Shown: positions 46,867 to 57,134, counted from the stretch's first letter. The stretch is DNA of 64,000 nucleotides from JAJVID01 sp035714085 (GCA_035714085.1 DASTMP010000131.1:1-64000); one strand, 5' to 3'. The notes: generated from the letters alone by a model not told the origin. Translations and numbers: made by a program.

Positions 46867-49800
46867 ATGAAAGACACCAGATATGGACAGTTTATTTTGC
46901 GACTCGCCGGATTCGCGCTTGTCGTGGTCGGTTTGACTTCGGCCGCTCGGGCGCAGGTCACCACCGGCAGCATTCTCGGGACGGTGAGAGATAACTCCGG
47001 CGCCGCTGTCAAAGGCGCCAGAGTCACGGTGACCGACCTCGCCCGGAGCGCGACGAACAATTACACGACCGATGAGGAAGGGAATTACAACGCGCCGTTT
47101 TTGATACCGGGCGCGTATAGCGTGGCGGTCGAGGCGCAAGGGTTCAAGAAGAGCGTCACCAATAACATCGTCGTCCAAATTGACCAGAAGGCGCGCATTG
47201 ATTTCAACCTCGAAGTCGGCCAGATCGCCGAAGTGGCGGAGATCATGGCCGCAGCCACGCTGGTCAGGACGGAGTCTTCGGAGTTGGGCGAGGTGATCGA
47301 AGAGCGCGCGGTCAAGGAGTTGCCGCTCAACGGGCGCAACTTCGCGCAACTTGTCTATCTGACTCCGGGCGTGACGCCCGGGCAATCGGGCGAGAATCTC
47401 TCGGGGGCTTCCACCTTCAACCCTCGCGCTTCGTCGAATTTCAACGCGCTCGGCCATCACGCCAACTCCAACGGGTGGATAATTGACGGCATTGACAACA
47501 ATGAATACACGTTCAACACGGTCATCGTTCAACCAACGGTCGAATCGGTGCGCGAGTTCAAGACGTTGACCGGAACATTTTCGGCGGAGTTCGGGCGAGG
47601 CGCTGGCGTCGTCGCCGTCTCCACCAAATCGGGATCGAACGACTTTCATTTCGGCCTCTTTGAATTCATCCGCAACGACAAGCTCGACGCTTTTCAGCAT
47701 CAATTCGTCAACCCGCGCCCGACGCAGAAGCCGCCCTTCCGCCGCAATCAATTCGGCGGCTACTTCAGCGGCCCGTTGTCGATACCGAAGGTTTACAACG
47801 GCAAGAACAGGACTTTCATCTTCGCCGATTACGCAGGGCTGCGCGAAGTGCGTGGGCAGACCTTCGTCAATTCCGTGCCGACGGCCAAAATGCGCACGGG
47901 CGATTTTACCGAACTGCTCGGCGCGAATCTTTGCGCAGACGCAGCCGGCGCGGCTGGCGCATGCGGCGGCGCTTTCACCAGACCGCTGATGGTGACAGAT
48001 ACCAATGGGCAGAACATTCAGGCGCGAATCGGGATGATCTTCGACCCGCTGACGACGCGGAACAACCCGAACTTCAACGCCTCGCAGGCGGCCAGCGCCG
48101 CCAATCCGCAGATTCTGCGTTCGGCTTTCGCCGGCAACATAATTCCGAACGCTCGCATCAATCAGGTCGGTTTCAATGTGGCGAGCATCTATCCGCTGCC
48201 GCTCGGCGCGGGCGTGACCAACAACTTCACTTCGGTCGTCAACCGTCGCGCCGGAAGCGACGCCTTCACCGTCCGCATCGATCACGAATTCAGCGAGCGG
48301 GACAAATTCTTCGCGCGTTACAGCTTCGAGGACTTCAGCCTGGACGCGCCGCAGGGGCAGGCCAACTGCTGTCTGCCCACGCCCGATTTCGCCAAATCGA
48401 AATTCGATCTCGGCCCCTTCGTCGCCGGCATTCAGAACACCACACTTCGCACACAGGGGCTGGCGCTCAATCACACGCACACGTTCTCGCCTACGCTGCT
48501 CATGGAACTGCGCGCAGGTTTCGCCCGCACCAACCCGAGGACCCTACAGTCGGATTTCGGGCATAACGCCGCCAGTTCGCTCGGCATTCAGGGCATCAAC
48601 ATTTCGGACTTCACGTCGGGCATTTCAAACATCGATATCAGCGACCTGACCGGATTGAGCGGCGGCCCGAACTTCCTGCCGGTAAATCCGAAACAGACGC
48701 ATTATCAGTTCGACAGCAATCTGTTTTACACGCTGGGCAGGCACACGCTGAAGTTCGGCTATCACATGATCATCCGCAAGCCGTCTCCGTTCACCCAGTC
48801 GAACACTCGCGGACAGCTCACCATCAACAATAATTTTGTGCGGCTGCCGTTCTCGGCGGGCGCGGCTGTGAGCGGCACCGGAACCGGCTTGGCTTCATTA
48901 CTGCTCGGTTATGTCAACAGCGGCTCGCGCGGCTTCCTGAACGAAAACTACTATTTGACGAACAAGGAGTTCGCGGGCTTCGCGCAGGACGACATCAAGC
49001 TGACGGACCGTCTGACGGTCAACATCGGTCTGCGCTACGAGGTCTACACGCCGGACGTCGAGAATCGCGATCTGATCGTCAATTACGACCCCGACAAGTT
49101 GCGGCTGATTTACGCCGGCGAGGAAGGCTATTCGCGTTCGGCGGGCAAGGAGACCCATTACAAAAACTTCGGCCCGCGCATCGGCTTCGCGTGGGACCTC
49201 TTCGGCGGCGCCAAGACGGTGCTGCGCGGCGGATACGGCATCAGCTATTTTCCGGAGCCCTACGCCGCGGGCAATCTGCTGGGCCAGAACATCCCGCTCT
49301 CGGTATCGCAATCGTTCACCAACGAAGTCACGCCGTCCAATTTCAATAACGTGACGCTCATCAGCCTTCCGTTCCCGACGCCCGTACAGTTCAAGCCGAC
49401 GACGACGGCGGCGCTCAACGCCGTGACTCCGGCGCCGACGATCATCGCGCACGAGTTCTCGAATCTGACGCCTTACGCCCAGTCCTACAGCCTGAACATC
49501 GAGCGCGCGCTGACGCGCAGTGTCGTGCTCGAGGTCGGTTACGCGGGCAGCCGCGGCATTCACATCCCGGTGTTTTTCAACGTCAATGAAGTGCAGCCGG
49601 GAAGCGGCTCTCAGCCTTCACGCCGTCTGATCCAACCGCTCAACAATATCGCGACGATCAATATCGCGCAGTATCGCAATTCGTCGAGCTACAACAGCCT
49701 GCAAACCAAATTGGTCAAGCGGTTCAGCGGCGGGTCGAACTTCCTCTTCAGCTACACGTTCGGCAAGTCGCTCGATTACGGCGGGTCGCCCGCGAGCGGC

Positions 49801-50394
49801 GGCGGGGCGGTGGGCGGGGCTCAGACCTACACCGACGTCAATGCCGGGCGCGGCCCATCTGGTTATGACGTGAAACATCGCGCCGTCTTCAGCGGCGTCT
49901 ACGAAGTCCCGTTCGGCAAAGGCAAACGCTGGCTGAGCGGCGGGCCGCTGAGCTTCATTCTGGGCGGCTGGCAGACGACCGGCATTGTCTCGGCCACGAG
50001 CGGACGCCCGTTCACGGTCTTCCTGCAGAACGGCGTCAACAACGGCGCGCCGAGCTGGCCCAACCGGATCGGCGACGGGCGGCTCGACAACTCGACGACC
50101 GACAAATGGTTTGACACCGCAGCCTTCGTCGCGCCGGCGCCGAACACCTTCGGCAATTCGGCGCGTGGCGTGCTCTACGCGCCGGGCAATTTCAACGTGG
50201 ACGGATCGCTGGCCAAGAGCTTCGCGCTCACCGAAAAGCTGCGCTTCCAGTTCCGCTTTGAAGCCTACAACCTGTTTAACACGCCTTACTTCGGCTTCCC
50301 CAACGCCAACATCGGCTCGCCGAACCAGGGCCAGATTCGTTCGACTCTGGCCGACAACCGCAGTTTGCAGGGGGCGCTGAAGATCGAGTTTTAA
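46867..50394 (+). CDS. TonB-dependent receptor, Oar-like (first of tandem pair)
   Basis: This 1175-residue outer-membrane receptor has a signal peptide (LAGFALVVVGLTSAARAQ). The CarboxypepD_reg-like domain (GTVRDNSGAAVKGARVTVTD, residues 35-120) precedes the plug (LPLNGRNFAQLVYLTPGVTP; GWIIDGIDNNEYTFNT; VVAVSTKSGSNDFH). The barrel ends in Phe (LKIEF). It is placed directly behind the cytochrome/DUF1552 pair and before a second receptor. It likely takes up the substrate of the module; the ligand is unknown. Confidence 0.93.
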   Translation: MKDTRYGQFILRLAGFALVVVGLTSAARAQVTTGSILGTVRDNSGAAVKGARVTVTDLARSATNNYTTDEEGNYNAPFLIPGAYSVAVEAQGFKKSVTNNIVVQIDQKARIDFNLEVGQIAEVAEIMAAATLVRTESSELGEVIEERAVKELPLNGRNFAQLVYLTPGVTPGQSGENLSGASTFNPRASSNFNALGHHANSNGWIIDGIDNNEYTFNTVIVQPTVESVREFKTLTGTFSAEFGRGAGVVAVSTKSGSNDFHFGLFEFIRNDKLDAFQHQFVNPRPTQKPPFRRNQFGGYFSGPLSIPKVYNGKNRTFIFADYAGLREVRGQTFVNSVPTAKMRTGDFTELLGANLCADAAGAAGACGGAFTRPLMVTDTNGQNIQARIGMIFDPLTTRNNPNFNASQAASAANPQILRSAFAGNIIPNARINQVGFNVASIYPLPLGAGVTNNFTSVVNRRAGSDAFTVRIDHEFSERDKFFARYSFEDFSLDAPQGQANCCLPTPDFAKSKFDLGPFVAGIQNTTLRTQGLALNHTHTFSPTLLMELRAGFARTNPRTLQSDFGHNAASSLGIQGINISDFTSGISNIDISDLTGLSGGPNFLPVNPKQTHYQFDSNLFYTLGRHTLKFGYHMIIRKPSPFTQSNTRGQLTINNNFVRLPFSAGAAVSGTGTGLASLLLGYVNSGSRGFLNENYYLTNKEFAGFAQDDIKLTDRLTVNIGLRYEVYTPDVENRDLIVNYDPDKLRLIYAGEEGYSRSAGKETHYKNFGPRIGFAWDLFGGAKTVLRGGYGISYFPEPYAAGNLLGQNIPLSVSQSFTNEVTPSNFNNVTLISLPFPTPVQFKPTTTAALNAVTPAPTIIAHEFSNLTPYAQSYSLNIERALTRSVVLEVGYAGSRGIHIPVFFNVNEVQPGSGSQPSRRLIQPLNNIATINIAQYRNSSSYNSLQTKLVKRFSGGSNFLFSYTFGKSLDYGGSPASGGGAVGGAQTYTDVNAGRGPSGYDVKHRAVFSGVYEVPFGKGKRWLSGGPLSFILGGWQTTGIVSATSGRPFTVFLQNGVNNGAPSWPNRIGDGRLDNSTTDKWFDTAAFVAPAPNTFGNSARGVLYAPGNFNVDGSLAKSFALTEKLRFQFRFEAYNLFNTPYFGFPNANIGSPNQGQIRSTLADNRSLQGALKIEF

Positions 50395-50426
50395 AGCGTT
50401 TTTCACTTCGGTATTCAATAATAGCA

Positions 50427-50500
50427 AACCACTGGGATCACGGGGCGCACGGGGATGTTTAGTTTTGATCTTCCCCGTGATCCCCGTGACCCCCGTGGTT
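50427..50500. repeat. Hairpin repeat with ATCACGGGG-type arms
   Basis: The left arm of AACCACTGGGATCACGGGG units (50427-50456) and the right arm (50467-50500) are inverted copies of nine-base degenerate repeats. It occupies the 303-base gap between the two receptor genes. A degenerate single arm (CACGAGGAACACGAAG, 50609-50624) of the ACGAAG type is also present there. Confidence 0.8.
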
Positions 50501-50697
50501 AATTCCACCTGAACGTTCAAATCGAAGTCGTTATAGATCGACTAGAAAACACCTGAGGCCGACGAGCCCACACGCCGCCTGCGGTGATTTTTTCAACAAC
50601 CCTCCATCCACGAGGAACACGAAGCATCACGAAATTCAGGGATCGCCTCGCCCGCTCCTCTTCGGGCCCTTCGAGGATGTTTTCATTGGAGATTCGT

Positions 50698-53600
50698 ATG
50701 ACTAGGATAAACTTGAAATCACTCCGCGCGGCGTTACTGACGCTGTTGCTGGCGCCGCTTGTTTCAGGGCAATCGGATCGCGGCACTATCACCGGAACCG
50801 TGACCGACAGTTCGGGCGCCGCCGTGCCTGGCGCTAACGTGACGGTGACCAATCTGGCGACGAACGCCAATTCGACGGCGGTGACCACTGGTGACGGCGT
50901 CTATTCGATCGTCGCCTTGCCGCCAGGAACTTATCGCGTCCGCATCGAAAAGAGCGGGTTCAAGCGCGCCGAGATCGGCCAATTGACAGTGGTGGTCGGC
51001 AACACCACCGCCGCCAACGTCGCGATGGAGGTCGGGCAGGTTAGCGAGGTCGTCGAAGTCGCGGCGGCCGCCGGCGGACAGGTGCAGACCGAGAACGCCA
51101 AGATCTCTTCGCAGGTCTCGAACAAACAGATTGACCAATTGCCGCTGGTCGTGAGCGGCACGATGCGCAGCCCGTTCGACCTGACGCTGCTGACGCCGGA
51201 ATCGAAACCCCTCGGGTTGGGCGGCGACGCCGGAGTGCAGGGCCCCGGTTACACCTCCAACTTCTCGATCGGCGGCGGGCAAGGCGGCACGTGGGGCATC
51301 ACGCTCGACGGCGCGTCTTCCGGCACCAGCCGTTTTGGTTCGACTGAATGGGCGAGTCTGAACACGCCCTCGATTGACGCCATCACGGAATTCGCCGTGG
51401 ACACCAACGGCTTCAAGGCCGAATCCGGTCGCGCGCAGGGCGGGAGCTTGAACTTTTCGTCGCGTTCGGGCACGAACGAATATCACGGGACAGTCTATGA
51501 GTTCGCGCGCAATAACTACTTCGACGCGCGCAATTACTTCGAGGACAAGCCCAGCGTGCTCAAACAGAACGATTACGGGGTGACGCTCGGCGGGCCGGTG
51601 CGCATCCCGTGGGTTTATAACGGTAAGAACAAAACCTTCTTCTTCGGCTCTGCGGAATGGTTCCGCAACCGCGCCGGCTCAGGCACTTTTGTAACTTCGG
51701 CGCCGACGCCGGAGATGTACAACGGCGATTTCAGCAAGTGGGTGGATTCCACGGGCAAAATGCTCCCGATCTACGATCCGGCGACCACTCGCCCGAATCC
51801 GAATTTCAATCCCGGCTCGCCGATCAGCGAATCGAATCCCCGGTTCATTCGAGACCCTTTCCCCGGCAATATCATTCCGAAGGATCGGATCAGCCCGATG
51901 GCGCAGAAATATCTGGATTACGTCGGTAACACAGTCTTCCCGAATTCGGCGGGGGCCCCGGGCACATTTGCGTATGTCAACAATAACTACCGCAGCTTCG
52001 CGGGCAGTTCGCTCTTCCCGTGGACGAAGTGGAGCGTCAAGATTGATCACAACTTCAACGAGCGCCACAAAATCAGCGGCCTGTACAATTACGGCTTGAG
52101 CGAAGTGCTGCCCGGCGTGGACGGATTCCCGCAACTCCCCGCTTCCGTCAGCAACTTCCGCTACACTTATCAAGACAGCCACGTCTACCGCGTCAACTAC
52201 ACGTGGACGATCAGCCCGGGGCTGGTAAATTACCTCTACGGCGGCGTCAACTGGTGGAAACAGTTCAACTACACGCCGAACATCGGCGGCGGGTGGAAGC
52301 AGAAGGGCATCTGCCTGCCTGGCGCATTCAATTGCGATGAGGCCCTGTTGCAGGTTGAGTTCGCAAGTGATGGTTATACCGCCTGGGGCGGTTCAAATGG
52401 TGACGGTTCCGAAAATCCGATCTTCACCTTCGGCGACGATCTGACAGTGATCAAAGGGAGCCACACAATCAAGGGCGGGTACCTGTTCGAGCGGATGCAT
52501 TACAATGGCTTCGGGCGGCAGACGCTGGCGGGGCTGGTGCGGCCGAGCCGCGCGCAGACGAGCATTCCGCAGAGCGGCAATTCCAGTTTGGGTGGCGGCA
52601 ACGCCTTCGCGTCATTCCTCCTCGGCGAGATCAACAGCGCCCAGACCGAAAATGATCGTTTCGTGCGCCAATACTGGCGCGGCCACGCTGCCTACATCCA
52701 GGACGACTGGAAGGTCTCGCCTAAGCTAACGCTCAACTTCGGCCTGCGCTACGATATGACGCTGCCGCCGCTCGAACGTGATGATAAGTGGAGCGATTTT
52801 GATCCATTTACGCCAAACCCTGCGGCCAACGGACGCCTGGGCGCGCTTCGCTTCGCCGGCTTCAACCAGGGCGAAGTAGGCAAGCGCACGCTGGTCGAAG
52901 GTTGGTACGGCGGTTTCGGGCCGCGCTTCAGTTTCGCCTACAGCCCCGACCGGAAGACCGTCTTCCGCGGCGGAGTCGCGCGCACCTTCGGATTGGTGCG
53001 GACGACTTCCGGCTCAACGCACTTCGCAGGCGCGATCCAGATATACAGTGTTACAGGTGACGGCATTAACCGCCTGTTCAAACTTGATGACGGTTTCATC
53101 GTCAATGGCGTCAATACCGTGCCGCAGCCACCGAGCGTTGATCCAGGCTTCAACACCAACGCCGATGTGGATTGGTGGCAGGGGCAAGAAGTCTCGCGCC
53201 TGCCGGAGAACTGGAACTGGACCTTTTCCGTGCAGCGTGAGCTGCCGGGCAAATTCCTGGTCGAAGCTTCATACAACGCCAGCGTCGGCGTTCACCTGAT
53301 GTCCGGTTTGCTCAATGTGAATCAGTTGGATTCGAAGTATGTCTACGACCCGCGCATCAATCCGTTGCGGAACGTACGCTTCGACGCGGCAGGATCGCCG
53401 CTGCAGGCGGCCGGATTCAGTAAGCCGTATCCCGCGTTTCCGGACAGTCTGACTTTGGAGCGCGCTCTGCGCCCGTTCCCGCAATACGCCAACATCAACA
53501 CGTGGAGCGGCAACGGTGACCGCAGCGGTCATTCGACTTACCACGCCGCAATCGTGAAGGTGGAGCGCCGCGTCAGCAGTGGCGTTTACCTGCAAGGTTC

Positions 53601-54294
53601 GTATGTTTTCTCGAAGCTGCTGACCAACACCGACCTCGTAGATTCGGGCGGGCGGGCAATGGATTTTTACAACATGCGCCTGGAGAAATCGGTCGGGGCG
53701 TTCGACCTGACGCATAACTTCAAGTTCAGCTATATTCTGGACGCGCCCATTGGTAAAGGGCGGAAGTTTGATCTTGGCGGAATCGGCAACGCCGTGCTCG
53801 GCGGCTGGCGGCTTTCAGCGATCCACGTTTACACCAGCGGCCAACCGATTCAGCTGACCGGCGGCGCCGTCAGCCTGGGTGGACGCAGCGCGGCTTTAGT
53901 CAAGACCCTGGACGGCTGGGTTGTGGACGCTCCCGACAATCCTAACTACCGGGCGACGTCGGGCTACACCAGCTACTTCGCTCCAGTCTGTTCGATCGCG
54001 GCCGTCTGCAACGCCAGTGGCGTCGTCGTTTCACAGACCAATACGTTGGGAAATGCGCCTCGCTATAACGGGCTGGCCCGCCTCCCGGCCAATCTGAGAG
54101 AGAACGCCTCGTTACAGAAGAGCTTCAACTTCACCGAGCGCTTCCGCCTCGATTTCCGGTGGGAGGTGTTCAATGTCTTCAACCGCGTGGTTCTGGGCGC
54201 GCCTGATTCCGGCATCACCAGCACAAGCTTCGGGCGCATCACGAGCGCCCAGGCGCCGCGCCAGATGCAGTTCGGGTTGAAGCTGTATTTCTAA
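50698..54294 (+). CDS. TonB-dependent receptor, Oar-like (second of tandem pair)
   Basis: This 1198-residue receptor has a signal peptide (SLRAALLTLLLAPLVSGQ). The N-terminal domain is GTITGTVTDSSGAAVPGANV, and the plug region contains NKQIDQLPLVVSGTMRSPFD and GGTWGITLDGASSGTSRF. The barrel ends in FGLKLYF. ATG 50698 with GGAG eight to ten bases upstream gives a normal signal peptide; the open frame upstream to 50584 does not. It shares layout but only moderate sequence with the preceding receptor, so the two may serve different ligands. Confidence 0.93.
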   Translation: MTRINLKSLRAALLTLLLAPLVSGQSDRGTITGTVTDSSGAAVPGANVTVTNLATNANSTAVTTGDGVYSIVALPPGTYRVRIEKSGFKRAEIGQLTVVVGNTTAANVAMEVGQVSEVVEVAAAAGGQVQTENAKISSQVSNKQIDQLPLVVSGTMRSPFDLTLLTPESKPLGLGGDAGVQGPGYTSNFSIGGGQGGTWGITLDGASSGTSRFGSTEWASLNTPSIDAITEFAVDTNGFKAESGRAQGGSLNFSSRSGTNEYHGTVYEFARNNYFDARNYFEDKPSVLKQNDYGVTLGGPVRIPWVYNGKNKTFFFGSAEWFRNRAGSGTFVTSAPTPEMYNGDFSKWVDSTGKMLPIYDPATTRPNPNFNPGSPISESNPRFIRDPFPGNIIPKDRISPMAQKYLDYVGNTVFPNSAGAPGTFAYVNNNYRSFAGSSLFPWTKWSVKIDHNFNERHKISGLYNYGLSEVLPGVDGFPQLPASVSNFRYTYQDSHVYRVNYTWTISPGLVNYLYGGVNWWKQFNYTPNIGGGWKQKGICLPGAFNCDEALLQVEFASDGYTAWGGSNGDGSENPIFTFGDDLTVIKGSHTIKGGYLFERMHYNGFGRQTLAGLVRPSRAQTSIPQSGNSSLGGGNAFASFLLGEINSAQTENDRFVRQYWRGHAAYIQDDWKVSPKLTLNFGLRYDMTLPPLERDDKWSDFDPFTPNPAANGRLGALRFAGFNQGEVGKRTLVEGWYGGFGPRFSFAYSPDRKTVFRGGVARTFGLVRTTSGSTHFAGAIQIYSVTGDGINRLFKLDDGFIVNGVNTVPQPPSVDPGFNTNADVDWWQGQEVSRLPENWNWTFSVQRELPGKFLVEASYNASVGVHLMSGLLNVNQLDSKYVYDPRINPLRNVRFDAAGSPLQAAGFSKPYPAFPDSLTLERALRPFPQYANINTWSGNGDRSGHSTYHAAIVKVERRVSSGVYLQGSYVFSKLLTNTDLVDSGGRAMDFYNMRLEKSVGAFDLTHNFKFSYILDAPIGKGRKFDLGGIGNAVLGGWRLSAIHVYTSGQPIQLTGGAVSLGGRSAALVKTLDGWVVDAPDNPNYRATSGYTSYFAPVCSIAAVCNASGVVVSQTNTLGNAPRYNGLARLPANLRENASLQKSFNFTERFRLDFRWEVFNVFNRVVLGAPDSGITSTSFGRITSAQAPRQMQFGLKLYF

Positions 54295-54390
54295 AACAGT
54301 GGTTGGCGCCTGGTGGTTGGTAATCGGTTGAATTATCCGAAGAGCGTGCAAATAAAACCACCTTGCAATCAACACATTGATTGGCGCAAA

Positions 54391-54494
54391 CCTGGGTACG
54401 CATCGCTTCCAGCGTGCAGGCCTGGCAGGAAGCGCATTGAAAAGCAATTGGGAGAATGGCTGAGACTGCACGCTGGAAGCGATGCGTACCCAGG
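54391..54494. repeat. Perfect 29-bp inverted repeat upstream of the RraA-like gene
   Basis: Arms 54391-54419 and 54466-54494 are exactly complementary, starting CCTGGGTACGCATCGCTTCC, around a 46-base loop. Their 26-base core equals the right arm at 45371-45396. Apart from this the 317-base gap from 54295 holds only the leader of the next gene. Confidence 0.92.
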
Positions 54495-54611
54495 CGTCTC
54501 CCAATTTATGCGCAGGATTCAATGAAGTGGTTGACTGTATTCAGCTTTAATTTGCACAGGTTTCAATTATCTCAACTCACCAGGCGCCAGCCGCCAAGGA
54601 GTCCATCAACT

Positions 54612-55523
54612 ATGTCTCGAATGGCTCGAACAATTATCATCGTCTCGCTTCTCTCTATCGCTCTCATTTCCGTCACAACGCTTCATTTCAAAACGCAATC
54701 GCAGGTTCAGGTCCCGCCGGGCTTGCGCTCGCAGCGCGACACGTGGACGCCGCTGATGGACGTGTTAAAGGAAAAAGGTCGCCCGCGCGTCACCGACGAA
54801 CAATTGGCGAAGATGAAGGCCCTGCCAGTTGAAGCGATGTGGGCCGCGGTACAGAGCAAAGGTTACAGATTCTGTTTCGTCAATCATCTAAAGCTGACGC
54901 AACCCGGCGTGAAAATGGTCGGACGCGCGTTGACGATGCGTTATTTGCCCGTTCGCCCTGACCTCGATGAAGGCGTGCGCCAATTGGCGAAAGAGGGCGA
55001 TTGGGATTACCAATACAACGTCAGGGCGGGCGAGGACGGGCGTCCCGGAGACATCGCGGTGGTCGAACTCGGCGGCGCCGTGGATCGCGCGACGTTCATG
55101 GGCGATATGACGGGACTGGCTATGAAATTGGCCGGCGTTCGCGGCGTGGTCGTCGACGGCGGCATCCGAGATTTGAACGAGTTTTTGCCGATGAAAGATT
55201 TCCCGACCTATTACGCCGGCGCTCACGCTTCGGCGATGGCCGACCAGGTCGGGGTCGAATGGAACGCGCCAGTTCGCATCGGCCAGGTAACGGTCTTGCC
55301 TGGCGACATCATCGTCGGTGACGAAGAGGGGGTCTTGTTTTTCCCACCGCAGCTCGCCGATGAAGTGATCAAAGCCGCCGAGAATACGGTATACACTGAA
55401 GAGTTCAAACGCGAGATGATGCATAGCGGCAAATACCGCACGCGCGACATCTACCCGAGGCCCAGCCCCGAAGTCGAAAAAGTTTTTGAGGAGTGGAAGA
55501 AGACGCATCCGCGCAAGCCATGA
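54612..55523 (+). CDS. RraA-family protein with N-terminal signal anchor
   Basis: This 303-residue protein has a hydrophobic N-terminus (ARTIIIVSLLSIALISVTTL) before the RraA fold: GVKMVGRALTMRYLP, RPGDIAVVELGGAVDRATFM, GLAMKLAGVRGVVVDGGIRD (substrate Arg and Asp) and VTVLPGDIIVGDEEGVLFFP. The family includes HMG/oxaloacetate-type aldolases, mostly cytoplasmic; here the leader suggests export. AAGGAG lies 11-12 bases upstream of ATG 54612; upstream codons run through a repeat arm and are not counted. Neighbouring dehydratases suggest a sugar-acid pathway in which an aldolase splits the keto-deoxy product; this is inference. Confidence 0.82.
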   Translation: MSRMARTIIIVSLLSIALISVTTLHFKTQSQVQVPPGLRSQRDTWTPLMDVLKEKGRPRVTDEQLAKMKALPVEAMWAAVQSKGYRFCFVNHLKLTQPGVKMVGRALTMRYLPVRPDLDEGVRQLAKEGDWDYQYNVRAGEDGRPGDIAVVELGGAVDRATFMGDMTGLAMKLAGVRGVVVDGGIRDLNEFLPMKDFPTYYAGAHASAMADQVGVEWNAPVRIGQVTVLPGDIIVGDEEGVLFFPPQLADEVIKAAENTVYTEEFKREMMHSGKYRTRDIYPRPSPEVEKVFEEWKKTHPRKP

Positions 55524-55544
55524 AAATCTCCGCTCTCCGCTGCC

Positions 55545-55775
55545 GCGAAGCGGCTATTGAGCCTAGCCCGGCGTTTCAACGCCGGGGATGGTACAACAGT
55601 GGACCTCAGTCGCGGCAGCGACGGTTGAGTGTTTGGCGTCGATAGTCGCGGTTTGTTGGCAACCCAATTCAACCGTCGCTGCCGCGACTGGGGATTGAAT
55701 TCGCCGCGCTCCCGGCGTTGAAACACCGGGCTAAATTCAAACGCCGCTCCGCGGCTGGGAGCGCAATTTCAAAAA
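55545..55775. repeat. Nested palindromic repeats between RraA-like and first dehydratase genes
   Basis: The outer pair AGCCCGGCGTTTCAACGCCGGG (from 55565) and its near complement at 55711-55732 enclose a perfect 22-base pair (55607-55628 and 55669-55690). Flanking GCCGCGAAGCGGC and GCCGCTCCGCGGC are further small palindromes. The same modular types occur in DnaB intein 1. It fills most of the 296-base gap. Confidence 0.88.
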
Positions 55776-55819
55776 GCGCCCGGAAAGTAAGCGAACCGTC
55801 AGATTCAGTGAAGGAATTT

Positions 55820-57124
55820 ATGAATATCGGCAAACACATAGATAGCGATTCACGCCGCGCTTTTCTCAAACGCGCATCCTTAGGACTGACTGGGGGGGTG
55901 ACTGGAAGCCTGATCGCGTCAGGAAGACTGAGCGGATTCTCGTGGGCTCAAGAATCGGAAACGTCGCTCAAAATCACAAAGGTTGAGCCGCATCTGTTGA
56001 CTGGAGTACGAGGCTACGGCCCCTGGCTGTTCGTGCGGGTGGAGACGGCGGACGGCGTTGTGGGGTGGGGCGAGGGGACGAACTTTCCCGGAGTGCAGCC
56101 GATTGCGACGGCCGTCAAAAACCTGAGCAGCGTGGTGGTGGGCGAGAGCGCGTGGAATATCGAAGCGATCTGGAACCGGATGTATCGCTTTCTTTACTAC
56201 AACGGCATGGGCGGAGTGGTGATGGCCGCGATCAGCGGGATTGATACGGCGCTCTACGACATTGTCGGGAAGAAGCTGGGCGTGCCGGTTTACAAATTGC
56301 TCGGCGGCCAGGTGCAAGAGAAGTTGAGGGTCTACGCTAACGGTTGGATGGAGGGGATTTCCCGCACACCCGAAGCGATGGCGCAGAAGACGAAGGAACT
56401 GGTGGCCAAAGGTTACACGGGCTGCAAGTTCGATCCGTTCACCACGACGCCGTTCAACCGCGAAGTCACGCAGCCGGAGCTGCGCAGCGCTGTGGCCCAG
56501 GTCAGAGCCGTGCGCGAGGCTGGCGGAACCGATTATGACATAGCCATTGACGTCCACGGCCGCTGGAACACCAAATCCACAATTGAGATCATCCGCGCGC
56601 TCGAGCCCTTTCGCCTGTTCTTTTACGAAGAAGCCGTCCCGCCAGAGAACGTCGCGGCGATGGCCGAAGTGCAGCGCGTAGTGAATGTCCCGCTGGCGAC
56701 AGGCGAACGCATCTTCGGACGGCACGGTTTCCGTGAATTGCTCGAGCGGCAGGCCGTGCGGATCATTCAGCCGGACATCGCGCGCACAGGCGGGGTCACG
56801 GAGTTCAAGAAGATCGCGGCGATGGCCGACGCGTATTACGTCCCGGTTGCGCCGCATAATCCGAACGGCCCCATCTGCACAATCGCTTCGATGCATGCCT
56901 GCTTCTCGATCCCGAACTTCCTGGTCCTTGAGTTCTTCGAGCCCGACGAAGCGATCTTCCGCGAGATTGTCGTAAATGGATGGAAAGCTGACACGGGAGC
57001 GGTCTATCCTGTCACCGCGCCCGGTCTTGGCGTCAACATCACCGAAGATTTTCTGCGCAAACACCGATTCGACGAGAGCAAGACCGACGAGATGGAGCGC
57101 CGAACATTCAACACCGTGAAATAG
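55820..57124 (+). CDS. Enolase-superfamily sugar-acid dehydratase with Tat leader
   Basis: This 434-residue mandelate racemase/muconate lactonising-type protein (galactonate-dehydratase-like) has a textbook Tat signal, SRRAFLKRASLGLTGG. Barrel features are the N-terminal cap (ITKVEPHLLTGVRGYGPWLF), VKLGVPVYKLLGG-type loop (KKLGVPVYKLLGGQV), the metal ligands Asp in IAIDVHGRWN, Glu in YEEAVPPEN and Glu in ATGERIFGR, and His in PVAPHNPNGP as general base. It would remove water from an aldonic acid to give a 2-keto-3-deoxy acid. AAGGA precedes ATG 55820. It is in an operon with the second dehydratase (ten-base gap). Confidence 0.88.
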   Translation: MNIGKHIDSDSRRAFLKRASLGLTGGVTGSLIASGRLSGFSWAQESETSLKITKVEPHLLTGVRGYGPWLFVRVETADGVVGWGEGTNFPGVQPIATAVKNLSSVVVGESAWNIEAIWNRMYRFLYYNGMGGVVMAAISGIDTALYDIVGKKLGVPVYKLLGGQVQEKLRVYANGWMEGISRTPEAMAQKTKELVAKGYTGCKFDPFTTTPFNREVTQPELRSAVAQVRAVREAGGTDYDIAIDVHGRWNTKSTIEIIRALEPFRLFFYEEAVPPENVAAMAEVQRVVNVPLATGERIFGRHGFRELLERQAVRIIQPDIARTGGVTEFKKIAAMADAYYVPVAPHNPNGPICTIASMHACFSIPNFLVLEFFEPDEAIFREIVVNGWKADTGAVYPVTAPGLGVNITEDFLRKHRFDESKTDEMERRTFNTVK

Positions 57125-57134
57125 AGGAAAAACT

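Noticed and set aside
46843..48480. Long minus-strand open frame (about 545 codons) opposite the second receptor
   Set aside because: A GC-rich shadow of a well-supported receptor gene, with no recognisable motif or SD.
54456..54611. N-terminal extension of the RraA-like protein starting at 54456
   Set aside because: The first codons run through a repeat arm (ARWKRCVPR) and no SD precedes it; AAGGAG precedes the later ATG at 54612.
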